The translations under genes and the position numbers were made by a program. Shown piece after piece: positions 1 through 13,518 of a stretch of DNA of 64,000 nucleotides (positions within the stretch are counted from its first letter, which is position 1; the number at the start of each line of letters is the position of its first letter). The stretch is from Agroathelia rolfsii. Taxonomy: Eukaryota > Basidiomycota > Agaricomycetes > Amylocorticiales > Amylocorticiaceae. The notes below the pieces were generated by a model. It was given only the letters and a program-made list of their open reading frames with translations. It searched no databases and was not told the DNA's origin. Location of the stretch: the NCBI GenBank assembly GCA_018343915.1, contig JABRWF010000002.1, positions 682,001 to 746,000 of the forward strand, given 5' to 3'.

Positions 1-480
1 CGACAACGATTTTCCTTGATGAATATGTCCGGTGGGATTATCTTTTCTCCATGAATAAGCACAGTGCTGGCTGAAAGCTCGAGTTAATCCTGTATGGTTT
101 AACAGTCGTGAACGAGCTGCGATTGAATAAGAACGCCATATGATGAAAGACTAAAGCTCCGAATCTATACTTGGTGGGAGCCGTTCAAGTGACGTCGGAT
201 AGAGCTTCCGACTGTTGCCGCCGGAACCAGGCCGAGTCTGATGACACGACATGATCACATCGAACAAACTTTTCAGTTAAGCTTTGCGCGACCATATGCG
301 AAACCTGCCAATCGAATTCGCACTTGCCAGATTTACACTAAGATTTTTGTGTTGCATAAAATGTAAAATATAAAATCTAACAGGAAAAATGTTTACAACA
401 TGTTATTCAGTAATCATACTGGTAATGTAGATCGATTATTATCATGGCCCAGGTATCATAACGAAAACCCATGATTAAAC
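1..480. other. Intergenic, no gene seen
   Basis: AT-rich DNA downstream of the minus-strand gene that ends at 481. No convincing coding exon or RNA gene was recognised. It may hold the 3' UTR of that gene. Confidence 0.5.
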
Positions 481-2692
481 TCAGCCAGAAGTGCTGATGT
501 CGCGCCTCAAGGGTGAAGATCTACAGATAGCGCTAGCTTGAGGTGGATGAGGATGATGATTATCGGTAACAAAGTCATCGTTATGTTGAGTGATAAAAGG
601 TAGTGTTCCGTCGAGGATTTTGGACCATTGGGTCGCTGTTAACTGTTTGATCATGTCCATGCATGCGCGTGTCTGTACATCCCACAGAGTAGGCACAAAC
701 GGCAGATCCATCGATTTATCTAAGCGCTTGATGGGCCTTCCGGACTGGTCAGATTGAATGGCGGGCAAATTGATACCCTTTCTCCTGAGAAGCTCGTAGG
801 CACGCTCCACCTGAGATCAGCGTCAACAAATAACTTCTCGGTCTAGGACGAAGGAGAAATAGCCTTACAGCAACCACACATAACGTTAGTGCACCACATG
901 GGTAATTCTTGTCATCAATTTCAGTGTTTCTTGTACTGGCCAGATGCAGCGCAAAAACGTCGAGGATGACAAGCGAGCAGAATATGTCGGACTGAGTCAT
1001 AGAAAAGATATTAATACATGGGCCAACGAGTCATATTATACCAGTAACAAGATTGAATATACGTACACGCTTGTAAGGGTCCTCATACATGAACCGGGAG
1101 CCAGAGAGCATCCACTGCGCGTAAATGGCGTGTCCCCGGGCTGAACCATCCACAACGCCTTTCTTCTCTAAGTTGTCGAGGTGGCGTTGAAGGATTTCAA
1201 TTGCAGCCTCCCCAATTCTGAGTCGCCATCGGGCGAGTATACTATTAACCTAAAAATTATGATTAATGTAAGGTTAGCTTCAGAAAAGAGGTGATGATGA
1301 GCCTCACCTTAGCGTCGATCGCTGTAAGATGTTCATCATCCATGACAGGCGATTGTGGATATATTTCTCCCCAAACACGGCGTACTGTCGCTCGCATATT
1401 TGCATTTGTGCGCCACGGATCGTCTAGACAGGCCGCCCATCGAATGACTCTGGGGAAAAAGACGTTTTGAAAAGTCTTTTGGCCTTCTGGTGTGAGGTAC
1501 TCGGGTGTAGGTAATCGAGCATAGCTGTCGACAGGCCTTTCAAGTTGGATTGGCAAGTTAATACTGGCCGTAATATTAGGCATGGATATCTTTGAGATGT
1601 AGATGAGTGATTGCTTTGTTTCCAAAAAGGATTCAAGGAACGGTTTATCATACTAAGCGAGCTCGGGCCGTCGTCGTGGGTAGCTCATAGTCAGAAGATG
1701 CCCCAAAGGAAATTGTATTCAATCCCGTCTCTAAATTTGGACCGGAACGAGTGGAAGCGTGAAGATCGTCGCTGGAAATGTGTCTGCCAGTGACACCTAG
1801 TAATGTTGGTGTGGGCTGTTCGAAAGGGATGTCCAAACCGGGGGATAGCGTATCACCTAGATAAGACACGTAAGCCTCATCACTTACAACAAGTACAATA
1901 ACAAATACGCCTAGTGTTGTGGCCTTGTGGGCTAGACCCTGGTAGTATATTTTGACTCCTTTGGAACGAGAGATGATGTCGCTGAGGGTCGAGCTTGTTC
2001 CTTCGATTGTACCGATTACGCATGTATAGATAGAGGAAATCTATCGTCACCCAGTCATGCTCGTAAGACGAAAGGAATGGATATTGTTCTCGCGCCTACA
2101 TATGCGATAGGAAAATATGAGCACAAACGACTAAGCAGATACATCTGGACATACGAAATTCAACACCGTGTTCCTTGCTTGCGATGATTGCTTATTGTAC
2201 GATTGAGACATGTCAAAGTGATCCTCCGCTAGATTCTTGATATATTCCTTGAAAGGCGGTTGCTCAAAATCAGTCACGGAGGGTTTCTTTTTAGTCGATC
2301 AAAGAATGATAGATGTTAACCTGAACTTCTTTGAACAAATCACTTGGCCATTGTAGTGTAGCTTCAAGGTTGTATCCTCTATTTACACCACCCTTGGAAC
2401 CCGACCGTCCGACTTCACCCTTGGGTTTTGGAAGAGGTCTAGGAGGAACTTCAGGTGCGCCATACGAGCTCCCGGGAGTTTTCGTGACCCGATCCCATAC
2501 GGCCGGACGAAGAGTGGAACTTGAAGACGTGCCGTCCAGATCATTGTAATCAAGCATCATGCTATACACAGAGAATAATGATGATAGGGAACGAAGGGTC
2601 GAATCGACTTCATACGGCTCGTCGTCGAGAGTCGGATGGGGAACCCAATTTGAAATGGGACACAACGGTTGCTTTAGTACAGTAGTGGCCAA
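481..2692 (-). CDS. Uncharacterised basidiomycete-type protein, multi-exon
   Basis: A minus-strand gene whose C-terminal half can be spliced with confidence: exons about 1308-1600, 1067-1249, 869-991 and 481-810. The joined protein contains blocks such as PEYLTPEGQKTF, a DDPW segment, YEDPYKR/SDIFCSLVILDVFALHL and YPCGALTLCVVA/VERAYELL. I recognise this pattern from a large uncharacterised family expanded in Agaricomycetes (DUF6532-like or a relative); the exact Pfam name is from memory and unsure. Upstream, 2180-2290 encodes FEQPPFKEYIKNLAEDHF and about 2000-2090 encodes AREQYPFLSSYEHDW, which fit the same family. The N-terminal exon (2324-2692) has no clear ATG, and joining it to the next exon would need an intron of about 34 nt. 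The start is therefore unresolved and the gene could be decaying. No function can be assigned. Confidence 0.5.
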
Positions 2693-3014
2693 CTTTTTAA
2701 CCGATGTTTGGCGTCATTATTTGTCGGAAAGGTACTCTTTGACATTATGAAACTTGAAAGGATGAAAAAGATGCAAGTTGATTGTACTTCCTCACCATGG
2801 TTGCTCTCGCAAAGCCTGAGTTTTTTTCGCCCCGACTGCGTTAATGGATGCGCAGTCATGTGGAACAACAGTATCTTTGTCTCACGGAACCCAAACCGAC
2901 TCTTCGTCGATCAAGGACACCCGTCGGGGCTTTGATGCGTCATATATTTTTTCCGAAGGAGGGAAAAAAGCCTGTTACATTGACTTTCGGGCCTGATTCC
3001 AGGTGAAGATGTAC

Positions 3015-3359
3015 CTAATTAATTAAGTCACGACTGTTTTTACTGCTCATCTGAGCGTCATTATCTGAAAGTTTATGCTCCTTTTCTTTGTCTACTACAT
3101 GATAAACACGTCCTAGATTTTTCTTCTGCGAGGAAGAAATGAAAGAGAAAAAAAAACAAGATGAAAAATTACTCAGCCCACTTTGCAGACGGATAACTAA
3201 ATCGATAACAGACGGCTGAAACATGATGGTCCCGAAAATAAAGAAAATATAGAACGCCAAGCTCTGCGCGGGTACATAACTGTACCCATGAATTTTGCGT
3301 TTCAAGTTATCTGGACTGCCGTTCGTTATTGCAGAAATGTTGTGACTATGAGGTGCCAC
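3015..3359 (-). CDS. Small putative membrane protein, hypothetical
   Basis: An ATG at 3359 opens a reading frame with a hydrophobic stretch around residues 30-60 (SLAFYIFFIFGTIMF), plausibly one membrane segment. A pyrimidine-rich GTGGGC...GCAG intron near 3120-3180 would join it to a short charged tail ending at 3015, giving about 95 residues. The YSYVPAQ motif before the hydrophobic segment faintly recalls the N-terminus of RTA1-like lipid exporters, but the rest of such a protein is absent, so this may be a truncated copy or a chance ORF. It diverges from SCC3, with 127 bp between the two starts. Confidence 0.28.
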   Translation of the reverse strand: MAPHSHNISAITNGSPDNLKRKIHGYSYVPAQSLAFYIFFIFGTIMFQPSVIDLVIRLQSGLSNFSSCFFFSFISSSQKKNLGRVYHVVDKEKEHKLSDNDAQMSSKNSRDLIN

Positions 3360-3486
3360 TTGTGACTGTAGCTGTGGCTACGGTGGCTGAGGTCATGTCG
3401 GAGCTTGAAATACTTGGACGCGACGCGACGCGCTCATTTCAAGCATTGACATAGCTCGTTTACCTGGCCGCCTACACGACACAACG

Positions 3487-6400
3487 ATGTCGCAAGAGCT
3501 TGAGCCTCGCCGCTCGCAGAGAGATCGCAAGAAGGTCGACAAATTCGTCTCCGGTTAGCATCCGTAACAGGCTGCGAGGACTTGTCATCTAATCTGCTTC
3601 TAGTCGGCAACAAACGTAAACACAGTGATATCGCCCCCGACGCCCATGTTGACACGTCCGAGAGTGATGAAGACAGTCACGATGGAGATACAGACGATGA
3701 GCCGCAAGAGTATCGAGTCTTGCCCAAGGCGCCCAGGAAGTCGAAAGCAGCCTCCCGTGGCGCCCCTACGCCTAGCTTGAAGAAGCCCCGTATCTCCAAA
3801 TCCACCACCAAACCTGCCAAAGACTCTGCTGCGAAACCGAGACGAGGAACGACAAGAAAGACAAAATCTGGAGAAGAACCTGTTGCACTGGATAAAACGA
3901 CTGTAGAGAGCAAGTTGATGATGGATAACCCCCTGTTCAGTGAGTTTGTTGACCACAACTCTCCTCCTAATCTGATCAGTTCAGACGCCGTCATGAACCC
4001 TGCCTCGGCTTTGCAGTCTACTGTAGAGGACTTCCTGGAGTCCTTGGATCAAATTCCTGGCCCGGCTCAAGCAGAACTCGTCAACATGTTCCTACGCTCT
4101 TGTGGTTGTAATGACAGTGTCGACGGGGATACGGTGGTCGATTACGACGGTGTAGTTGATGCGCTAGACAATTTTACGGAAGCTCTGAAGCAGGTAAGCT
4201 CAAGGCATAGGCTTTACCCTTATTATCCTGTTCAACTTTTGGGCAGCCTCGCAATTTCGACCTTTTGCATCCCCTATTTGAAACATTCCTTTTCCTCTTG
4301 TCCTCTAACATTTGTTCTGCCAGGATGATGCACCAATATATCCCCTGACAGCTAAGGCACCGTTATTCAAAAAATTCCGCAAGTCTCTCTCTGAATTTTT
4401 GGAGCGCCTCGTTGTGTCTGCTGCCGAACTCGGTTCCCTTTACTCAACGGATCTCATGACCACGTTGCAAACATGGGTCGCTGCTATGTCTTCCTCTCAA
4501 GTCCGCAGTTTTCGCCATACTGCCACTGTGATTGCACTCGAGGTCGAGACGGCGCTTTGCGAAGTTGCGGCGGCGGTCGAAAAAGAGGCAGTTCTCATCG
4601 GTAGGCAACGTGAGGGTGAGAGGAAGAGAAAGGCGAATAACAGGGGCGCTGTAAAGGATAAAGATCTGGAGGCTAAAGACAAGGAAATTAGAGGACGTCG
4701 CAAGGCCCTTGGCGAATATTTAAAAGAATTTATTGATGGGTAAGATAGCTTGTAGTGCACTCATAGGTCCGTTCTTCCTCTGACCATTCCGCAGTGTCTT
4801 TGTTCATCGATTCCGAGATGCCGACCCCAACATCCGAGCTGAATGCGTTCACTCACTAGGTTCATGGTTCAAAAAACATCCTAGTCATTTCCTCGACGGC
4901 ACCTACCTGCGCTATATCGGCTGGGTTCTCTCGGACAACGACACACAGGTGCGGCATGAGGCCGTCAATGCTCTGTCGTGCGTATATGCACAGGTGGATT
5001 ACCTCTCCTCCCTTAATCACTTTACGGAGCGCTTCAAACCACGCATGTTGGAGATGGCGAAGGGCGATACCGACATCAGCATCCGCGTAGCGATGGTGAA
5101 GGTTCTAAGTGCTATCGATTCACAGTCGATGTTGGAGGATGAGGAGCGCGAACAGTTGTGCCTACTTGTGTTCGACCAGGAGACAAAGGTCCGGAAGGCA
5201 GTGGCGAGCTTCCTGCAGAGCATATGGAGCGACACTGTGGACGAACGGCTAGTAGGTGCCAAAGCATCTGGAAAGGATAAGCAACGCGTAGGGATCAAGG
5301 CGTTGGGAACGGTTTTAGTTCGGCTTAGCAAGGCTCTGGACAAAATTGTGCGGGGCGAGGCTGTTGCTGAAGAAGAAGAAGAAGATGCCGAGGATGGTCC
5401 TTCTGGTTCTGGGCTGGGTGGGTCGAGAGATGAGCAAGCATACATGTTACCTTCGGCTGTGAGCGCTGGCTTGCAGGACAGAATAAGCCATGCGGTTGAG
5501 GCGCTATGGGAACAATTCGAACCTGTTAGTGATTGGACGACGCTCTTAGATGTCTTACAACTTGATCACTCTGCTTCTGACGATGCTGAGACCGGATCTC
5601 AAGCTCCGACTGTCAATGCGATGTGGAGGCTTACAGACGCAGAGGAGGACGTGCTACTTGAAGTTCTGGTAGCAACTCTCCGGCGGTCCACATATCAATC
5701 TGTCGCATCCAGCAAGAAGGTATACCAAAACCTTCTCCAAGTTACCATATAGGCATCTGACTTGTGTTCCAGACCGATGACGATACGGCGATCTCAACCA
5801 TCACTCGTGCACTCATACAGGCATTGCCACGCTTGTTCGTCAAATATCAAACCGATTCAAACAGGATCACATACGTGCTTTCAATACCACCCCTCATGAA
5901 CCTTGAGCTGTATCTTGACATGAGAATGACCACTGTATGTTGGCGTGATTGTTGGTCTTTCAAGGTGCTTATCGATTGGTTAGGCATATGCGAGTCTTTG
6001 GGACGATATCAACAAGCAATTCCTTTCTCACTCTTCGACGACCGTCATCATGCAGGCGGTTGCTGCCGTCCAGCATCTTATGAGCACCTCTTCTCTCTCA
6101 AACACTAACAACAAGAAAATGGCGGAACTTGAGGATGAGTTAGCGACGGCCTTGCGCGATGCTGTGGCCAACAAGAATGAAATTGAGGTGGCTACATTCA
6201 CCGAAGATGAGGCTATCACTCTTTCCGCTATATGTTATCGGGTGGCTACTCTCACCGCCACGCGCGACATGACAACCTGGGCGGAGAATGAGGAGCGGGG
6301 TGGACAAATGAGTATTTGGGACATCATGTTCGCACTGATGGAGCGGGGGAGGATGGGTTACAAGGAAGAGGCGTTTGTAAGTCGCATTCTCTTTCCTCAT

Positions 6401-8437
6401 TCCTATAGGCACTACATTTGACGTGTCTTTTCCCAAGATGGTGTGCAGGACCATTGAATTTTTGTCTGTTCACGTCATGCGCAAGGCAGCCCATCTACTT
6501 TCGGCCTCAGATATTGAAGAGGCAAATCGCAAATATTTCTTGACTCGCCGGGCTAGTCTTCTCGAGAAGCTTGTCGAGTATGCCGTCGGCACGTCTTCGA
6601 ATACAGTAGAGGATGTGAAGAGGACGGTAAGTGAAATTTCATGAGGTAGCCATGGGGCCTTGAAACCTAACAACGTTATTAGGCCTTTGAGAATTTCCTA
6701 AACCTCCATATCATTTTCCATTACTCCGATCTCGAAGATATTCCTCCGGAAAAGGCAGCTTTGGGACTATCGCTTGACGACGAGGAACAGTATCGTTGTA
6801 CTGGCTTTATTCAAGCCGAGATAGAACGATATGCAGAGGATCTCGGCAATGACTCTGATACACCTGAAGGATCCGACGAAGAGTCTGATGGCTCAGAACT
6901 GGAGGATAGGGCTGCCAAAAAGGCAAAGGGTAAGGCGAAAGCGGGAGTCTCGACACGTCAGTAACATCTCTCTTTGGAATGACTTCAAAGCTCATTATTT
7001 ATTTTGATATAGGCCAACTTGCTTCACAATCAGACCTCGAAAGAGCATACTTGTTCAATACCCTTATGTCCACCTTCATACGAGCGGTTCAGACTGGGAC
7101 TATCCATTTGCGTCACAGTAATGTGATGTTGGCACATTATGGCCGTCTTGATAGGATATTTGATGCATGCACGCTTAGCATTGTGAAAATACTTCGTAGT
7201 GTGCAGATGATGCGGGAGCAAGGCGACCTCATCGTCGAGGTTGTCTGTCGTTCATTGCAAGAGGTACATATATTATTATCCAGTGACGAAAGCGGAAATT
7301 TTGACCGACTTATTTCTCTACATCACAGTCATTTATCTTGGTGTTGGAGAACACGGTCAGGACCGAAGATCACGCTGCTGAACTAGCCAAACATTTGTCA
7401 TCATGTTTCCAAATCAGGGGTGCCCATCTTGCTGTTCTGCATCGGCTCGACAGCGAATTCATTGTGCAGATTCACACGATGCTTTTGAACTGGATTGGCA
7501 AGCGCATTGCTGCGTATGAGAAGAACAAAAACAAGAAGGGTTTGATAGTTGCCGCGTCATTCTTCCGAGTGCTTCGAAATTTGTTGGTGGCGATCGATAA
7601 CCATGATGCTCTTAATATGTAAGTTATTTGGTATTCGCGTTCATTTATTTATTTCGATGGCTTGAGCTATGTTACAGTAAAGCACAGATGGATCAGATGC
7701 TCGCACAGGCAAAAGTGGAGATTGCCCCGACTTCGAAACTGTGGGAGCCGCAACGGGCTTATGAAAAGAAGCTCCTGAGTCTCATGGGCAAGGGTAAGTT
7801 ATCAAGCGAAATTCTCTCATGGTTAACATGGATTTTGATATTCTACTCTGTTTGCTTGTCTTCCTGTTGTAATATAGGTCCTAAATCTAAAAAGTCTAAA
7901 ACTGAAGTTGGTATCACGGATGGCGAAGAAACTGGTAATGAAACCGCACCGGATGACGACGCCATCGAATCGGAGCCCGAGCCTGAGCCTGAACTTGAGT
8001 CCTCACGACGATCACGTCCGAAGGCAGCCCAATCCGTGCGAGAGGCTGCGGCACCTCTGTCGACGGTGGAATCTGACCCTCCTTCAGAGGATGCTGATTT
8101 GGTCGATGCTGACATGCGTGCAGACACCACGCCCAAGGCGAAGATGCGAACCAGGACAACCCCCGGTTCCGAATCTCCTGCTCTTCGAAGTGGTTCATTA
8201 TCAAGAGCGGGTACGGAGGAACGCTCGGAATCTCGTTCATCACCGCCTCCCGAAGAGGACGAAGAACAAGAGAGTGAGCCTCTGGAGACGCATATAGGGT
8301 CACGCAAGCGATCTTTAATGGAAGTTGATCCTGATGATGACCAAGAGGATGCTTCCGCACCTTCTCATGAGCCCTCACCTGCGCCGCCATCCCCTGCTAG
8401 AGATGTCATAATTCGTCGCAAACGCGTTCGAAGATAA
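3487..8437 (+). CDS. SCC3: Cohesin subunit SCC3/STAG (Psc3)
   Basis: The HEAT-repeat subunit of cohesin, which binds the kleisin and helps load the ring on chromosomes in the nucleus. Twelve exons: 3487-3553, 3604-4193, 4324-4739, 4795-5719, 5773-5934, 5984-6376, 6438-6626, 6683-6956, 7013-7263, 7329-7618, 7678-7793, 7878-8437. All phases agree and give 1410 residues, a normal length. The N-terminus is basic and acidic low complexity; the STAG region begins about residue 130. The stromalin conserved domain follows at the exon 3/4 join (FVHRFRDADPNIRAECVHSL, then YLRYIGWVLSDNDTQVRHEA). The tail from about residue 1225 is acidic and disordered, ending in basic RRKRVRR. The exon 8 donor must be GTCAGT at 6957, and the exon 7 acceptor AAG at 6437, to keep frame. 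The ATG at 3487 gives MSQELEPRRSQRDRKK, the usual charged start. Confidence 0.93.
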
Positions 8438-8768
8438 ACACTGGGCAACGATTATTTTTGATTCTCTGGCTAACAAGCATTTTCGTGAGATTTTGGAAGG
8501 ACAGTATTTGCTGGCATCTATGGAATACTCTCCTGTAATTTATCTACCCTTATTTTTTTCTCTGATGTATTTTTTGATACTGCTATTTCGTCATGATGTT
8601 ACAGATGCGTACATAGACGTTAATGTTTACAAAGAAATGAAGGTTGAATGCATCGCTACTTGATATTCAGTCCGGCCACAGGTCATTCAGCGGGAATGCC
8701 ATTCAGGCAATATGAGCGATTCCTTCTGCAAAGCTTATATTAATACGAATACATCAACTCGGTATTGT

Positions 8769-9806
8769 TTACCACGGAGCAACATCCCCGTCAATCGTGT
8801 GGAATGCTGGACCGTTCTCCGATCGCGTGGCATCATCTATTATTGAAAGTAGCCCAGAAGCTACCTTTTCTGCGGATGGGATTTTCATGCTTTTTGCGAA
8901 CTCTGTATCCTTATAAGGCGCAACTGGGATGTCATGTTTAATTAGTGAGGACTACCTGATGGTGCCTAGAGAGCAAGAAAACATACACATATCGGTATCA
9001 ACAGCTCCCGGGCACAAAGGTATGACAACTAGCCCACTCAATCAGTCCAGCTACATGCACATCAAGGCGGTAAACTGCTTACTAAGACCATCATTTTCAA
9101 AGTGTAGCTTGCGCGCAAGATAGTTGAGAGCTGCCTTTGATGTCCTATAAGGCAAGCCACCACCAGGGATCGCTGCCCCCATGGTAATACTTCCGATTCG
9201 GGACGAGATGACAACGAACTTTGGCGCGGAAGTGCTGGCCTTGAGGAGAGGATATGATGCTTGGAACAGTACTAATGGCCCAATCACATTAACCTGCCGA
9301 ATGTGTTGTTTAAGCCCAAGATCTTGAATCCAGTTACAAGGATGTACCTCATAGTGATCTCTCATGTCCTGAAGTTGCACCTCAAGTGCAGGGCCCGTAG
9401 GCTTATCAAAGGCTTCATTTCTAATTTAATAATTCATAGAAGAAAAAAAGGAAATGCTAGCCCATTTAAGGAAAATAATTACCTGCATTTGCGATGACAA
9501 CATCCAACCTTCCTACTTTCGTCTTAATTTCCTCGATTGTGGCTTTGTTCCCTGTTTCGTCTGCAGAGACAAGCTTCACTATGTGTAGCTTCTCAGGATG
9601 GTCATTGGCGAGTGTCTGGAGCTGAGTAGCATTGGTAGGCTCGCGAACGCCAGCGAACACGATTGCATTGTCGCGCTCGATGAGATTTTTCACAAATCCT
9701 AGCCCTTTTCGCGTTTTAGAAGCAAGCCATTTCAACACAAGTAAATGAGCATACCAAGCCCACGATTGGTACCAGAGATCAAATAGATCGTCTTCTGACT
9801 GGCCAT
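8769..9806 (-). CDS. Short-chain dehydrogenase, sniffer/C-factor-like (SDR copy 1)
   Basis: An NAD(P)-dependent carbonyl reductase of the classical SDR fold, probably cytosolic, substrate unknown. The ATG at 9806 gives MASQKTIYLISGTNRGLG. Exons include 9761-9806, 9483-9714, 9348-9412 and 9083-9293, with two short 3' exons ending at 8769. Visible motifs: the cofactor glycine motif SGTNRGLG, catalytic Ser in VVISSR, and YRTSK as the YxxxK motif. The NAG motif is split by an intron and here reads NAA. The C-terminus ends in the APW shared by all copies. The six-exon structure is identical to the other SDR copies in the window, which shows common descent. It is convergent with SCC3. Confidence 0.82.
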
Positions 9807-11484
9807 CTTGTTTGCTCCCTAGAATAGATTCTTGGATATAAAAAGTGAAGGAGGGCTGAGGAGAGATCAAGGGATACTATGCATCATGATATTGACTCGA
9901 TGTCGCCTCATACCACGATCAGGTCATGTGCATGTGCCGACTACCCATCATATCAGCTGATATCCGATTTTAGGTGATGCCGCACTGCTAATCAAAGCAA
10001 CTAAGTATCCACAGGAGATCCGATCTGGGTTCGGTTGAGTGATAGCAACTCAGTAAGCAACTGCAGTAAGGCTCATTACCTCCTATATGGCCTCAAAGCC
10101 CAGTACTTTAGTTGAGCAAAGGTAGCTGATATAATGTGAAGTAAGCCAAATTTAGTATCACATTCACCAAGTGATATGTCAACGAACAACCTCAGGCCAA
10201 ATATCTTCTTAGTATATTTAAATGTCGAAAACAGCTATTTATTTCTGAGAAGAGGTGAATGTATGCGGTGAGCTATGTTACTGTGCGTCGGAGATGAGCC
10301 TTAAACCACCCTGGCGGCTTTGTAAGCTATAGCCTTCAGGGGGGGGGGCTTCGCTTGTATGGCGCACTCAAACGAAGTCTTAGTATGATTGGTCATCATG
10401 GTTGCGAGCGTTGTAACATGGCGAGACCATCCTTTGTTATCAGTGCCTACACTCTCCATTCACTCCGTTCCATATTTATCTAGGGTACATAAACCCTTAG
10501 CCTTGCTCCTGAGTATGTTTTATATTTCTCAACCCACCAACACGGATTCACATTCTTGATTTCTATCTCGTTATGCCGGATTTCCACACTCGAGTCAATC
10601 GACTTACAATCGTGCGAAGACTGGCACCATAATGCTCTCTTACGGCCACATCTACTAGTTACACATTTGATTTGGAATGTTCAACGTAAGAGTTCGTGCA
10701 CACTTAACGTTTACCGGGCGCAGGCTGTGCAGCCGTCATGGATGGGTTGTATTTATATCAATCATGAATTCCGGATGATAACTACAATATAATTCAGGCA
10801 AAGACATTTTCATCCTTGAGCTTGTATGCGCAATGGCCCTGTCAGGAAGAGGCTTGATTGCAGAGAGGGATGCACGGGTAGCCATACATATAACAAGCAT
10901 TCACTATTCGTGGACAAAAAGGTTTGAAATATACTATAGCTTTGAACCACGAATCCACAATGAATCCGAGGCTTTTAGAAAATCAGTGTGAAACACTGGC
11001 CTAACCGACTAAGAGTGAAATCACCCGCGGGATATATTTGTATTGTCTTTGTTATCAGATACGGATCTTACTATGTAGACAAATTTTTCCACACCATTTC
11101 AGAGAGAAAATAGATGATGCAACATCACTGACAGAGACTGTCCCCGGTAGGAGCTGTCAGTGGCAAGATCACGCGATCATGATCACGAACTATGACGCAT
11201 CACGAATCGTGACCGAGGTGCGAACTGTCACAGGTCCGAGTCTCAGCGTGAAGTAATCAACCGCATTTGCGCCCTTGACTGTCATCGCCAATTCGGTAAA
11301 CGACCAGATTCAACATACAAGTACTTGAAACAGATGCTTGTGATCGATTAGTTTGACGACAGAAATACATTCAAAACTACTCTTCTCTAACGGTCTAGTA
11401 TTTGGATACCTGATACCGATCACTTTGCCTGCACCACAGGCGGCTCATTTTCCTGATTGCTTCTTGTAAGCAAAACAACCTGAA

Positions 11485-11709
11485 ATGGCTTCAAAAGATC
11501 TTGTCGGATCTGTCTTCGAGCGAAAGTCCTCGTCAAATTCTTCTGGATCAAACGTTTTCAAGCGTCCGACTGGGACAGGCTTTCCATCGGCACAGCATAG
11601 GTCAAAAAGCGCTTTTGCGCGTGCAAGGGAGCAGAGACAACAACAGCAAACCAATGCCACGGAGCAGCCACAATCGCGGTCGGTCACTTGTTATTATACG
11701 TTTGGTTAA
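11485..11709 (+). pseudogene. Short Gln/Ser-rich ORF fragment, possibly from a URI-like protein
   Basis: A 74-residue ORF with the block GFPSAQHRSKSAFARAREQ followed by a glutamine run. The FPS-QHRSKSAFAR block recalls a segment I associate with fungal URI/Bud27-type prefoldin-like proteins, but this is from memory and weak. No start context, neighbouring exon or rest of such a gene is visible, so if real it is a fragment. Confidence 0.2.
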
Positions 11710-12708
11710 ATAGTATTTATTCAGCCGTATAATTACCATACAAGATGTACTATGCCTGGCGATAGTCAGCCGTTCCATACCTAAAATCCTGACCATTCCG
11801 TAAGCGAAAGATTAAAAAACACAGTAAAATGGAACTTACAAGAATATTTAAGGGAAACCGATAAGAATATAATCAAGATGCATGCAACGCATTACTGGAC
11901 ACTTGCCACTAATGCCTATAAGTTAGTATTCGCAAAACCAAGGCAAGATGATACGCACTGACCAATTACCCCCAATGATGGAAAGATGAGATTTTACCGA
12001 AGTAACAATCACTAAAGAAAACGCATCATCGTCATATACAAATACCATTTGCTAAAACCAAAAACTTACCGTTAGGGCAACGTGACAATGTCTGTAGCTA
12101 TAGTAGCTCAGTGGAGCGTGCTTCAATATGAGATCGAATTCCTTACCTACTAAGGCCAACGTTAAAAAGGTCACTTCAAATGGAAACAATCCAATGAATG
12201 AAAGTAATCAAATTCTGAAAGAAAAAGCGTGTGTTTTGAAAGGTATGAGGCAGGGGAGATATAGTAGAGTTCAGAAGCGCACCTGTTTCTTATGACTCGA
12301 GGCAGGTAAATGAGCTGGGGAAGGGGGGGAGGTGTTCTGAAAACGCAATGGTGGTCATTGGACGGTCGTGGACAATAAGCTATAAGGTTATAACTTACAA
12401 TCCCATCCAGTCAGGTGTTTCATAGGGTGCATGTGACCCAACGCATCAGAAAATAGAGAAAAAACATAATATAAGCAAGAACTTACGCAGCCTTGGAGCC
12501 CAATTAGCGGATAATCTTATCCAAGATCACATCTCAAGAGCGCGGAGTGCGATGTTCTCGGTATTTCCTGGATATATGCGCGTGCATCAGAGGTTGAGTC
12601 TTTTAATAAGCCTTTTAAGAAGCGATGACATACCTTTGACTGCCACTTAACAACTTTTTGATGCAGAGTTGTTGCCGAAGACAAGAGATATGATCACGAT
12701 TAGTATGA

Positions 12709-13134
12709 GTGTGCTGGCCACCAGTGGGAGAAAATGAAAAACGTGAGCCCTACTATCTTGTCACTGTTGAGCTTGGTAGATGCAATAGCAAGCTCTCTAA
12801 AATTTTGTGTGAAAATAGTTGGCTTGATCCAGAAGAGGTGACAGCCATGGTGGTCGGTCGAGAAGATGTGAAAATTCATGCGAGGAGTACAAGTATCAGT
12901 GTGGAACCCCAATTCCGACGGAGTTTGAATTTACCTTTAGGATTGGAGCCACTATTTTGCGATTGCAATAACCCGACACCCCAGATACACGCCCAGGTAT
13001 TCTATCACCTTGCTTGGGTTTGTGACCCAGTCACCGGGGATCACCTGGTTTTTGAAACTTTGGTGATGCATGATATGCCATGTACATGTATCATGATCGT
13101 CACTTGTTCTTGCTGGCCTGATGCTATGCGTTGA
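12709..13134 (+). other. Unassigned ORF, 141 codons
   Basis: The longest open frame in the 9.8-13.5 kb gap. It shows no motif I recognise, no clear promoter and no signal peptide. It contains a Cys-rich patch (FCDCNN, CTCIMIVTCSC). It could be a chance ORF, an old mobile-element piece or an exon of a gene I cannot assemble. Confidence 0.2.
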
Positions 13135-13518
13135 ACAGGTATATTCAATAACTCAGGCTGACACTGCCTTGAATCCTAATCGAGCCGCAGCTCGCCACTG
13201 GCTGCAGTGGATTACTAGACAACTGAGCGGGAGGATGCCCGTAATGACGCGTTTCCGGCACGGCTTTAGCTCCCTTGGTCTTAACGCTTTGAAACGGTAT
13301 GTTTCAGAGGCCAATGCGGATAACTGACTAAACAAACTTGACTCGGACTTGGATTGCCAACAGGAACGGGTTTACTAAGTGATTACATTCATCATACTGA
13401 AAACCCGGTTTACGGCAATGAAAGTATTACTTAAGGGATCCGGGAAAATGTCATCAACAGCAATACCAGCCTTTCCTTCCATACATCTCATTTGCAAACG
13501 TTATCTATAGGTGCAGCT

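Larger units (their letters stand above)
9807..13518. other. Gene-poor stretch of about 3.7 kb
   Basis: AT-rich DNA separating two SDR genes. It holds a G10 run near 10339, several short unconvincing ORFs (see the entries at 11485 and 12709) and, between about 11800 and 12660 on the minus strand, a cluster of donor-like GTAAG or GTATG sites with pyrimidine-rich acceptors. These could belong to a transcript made of very small exons. I could not assemble a coherent reading frame from them. Confidence 0.5.
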
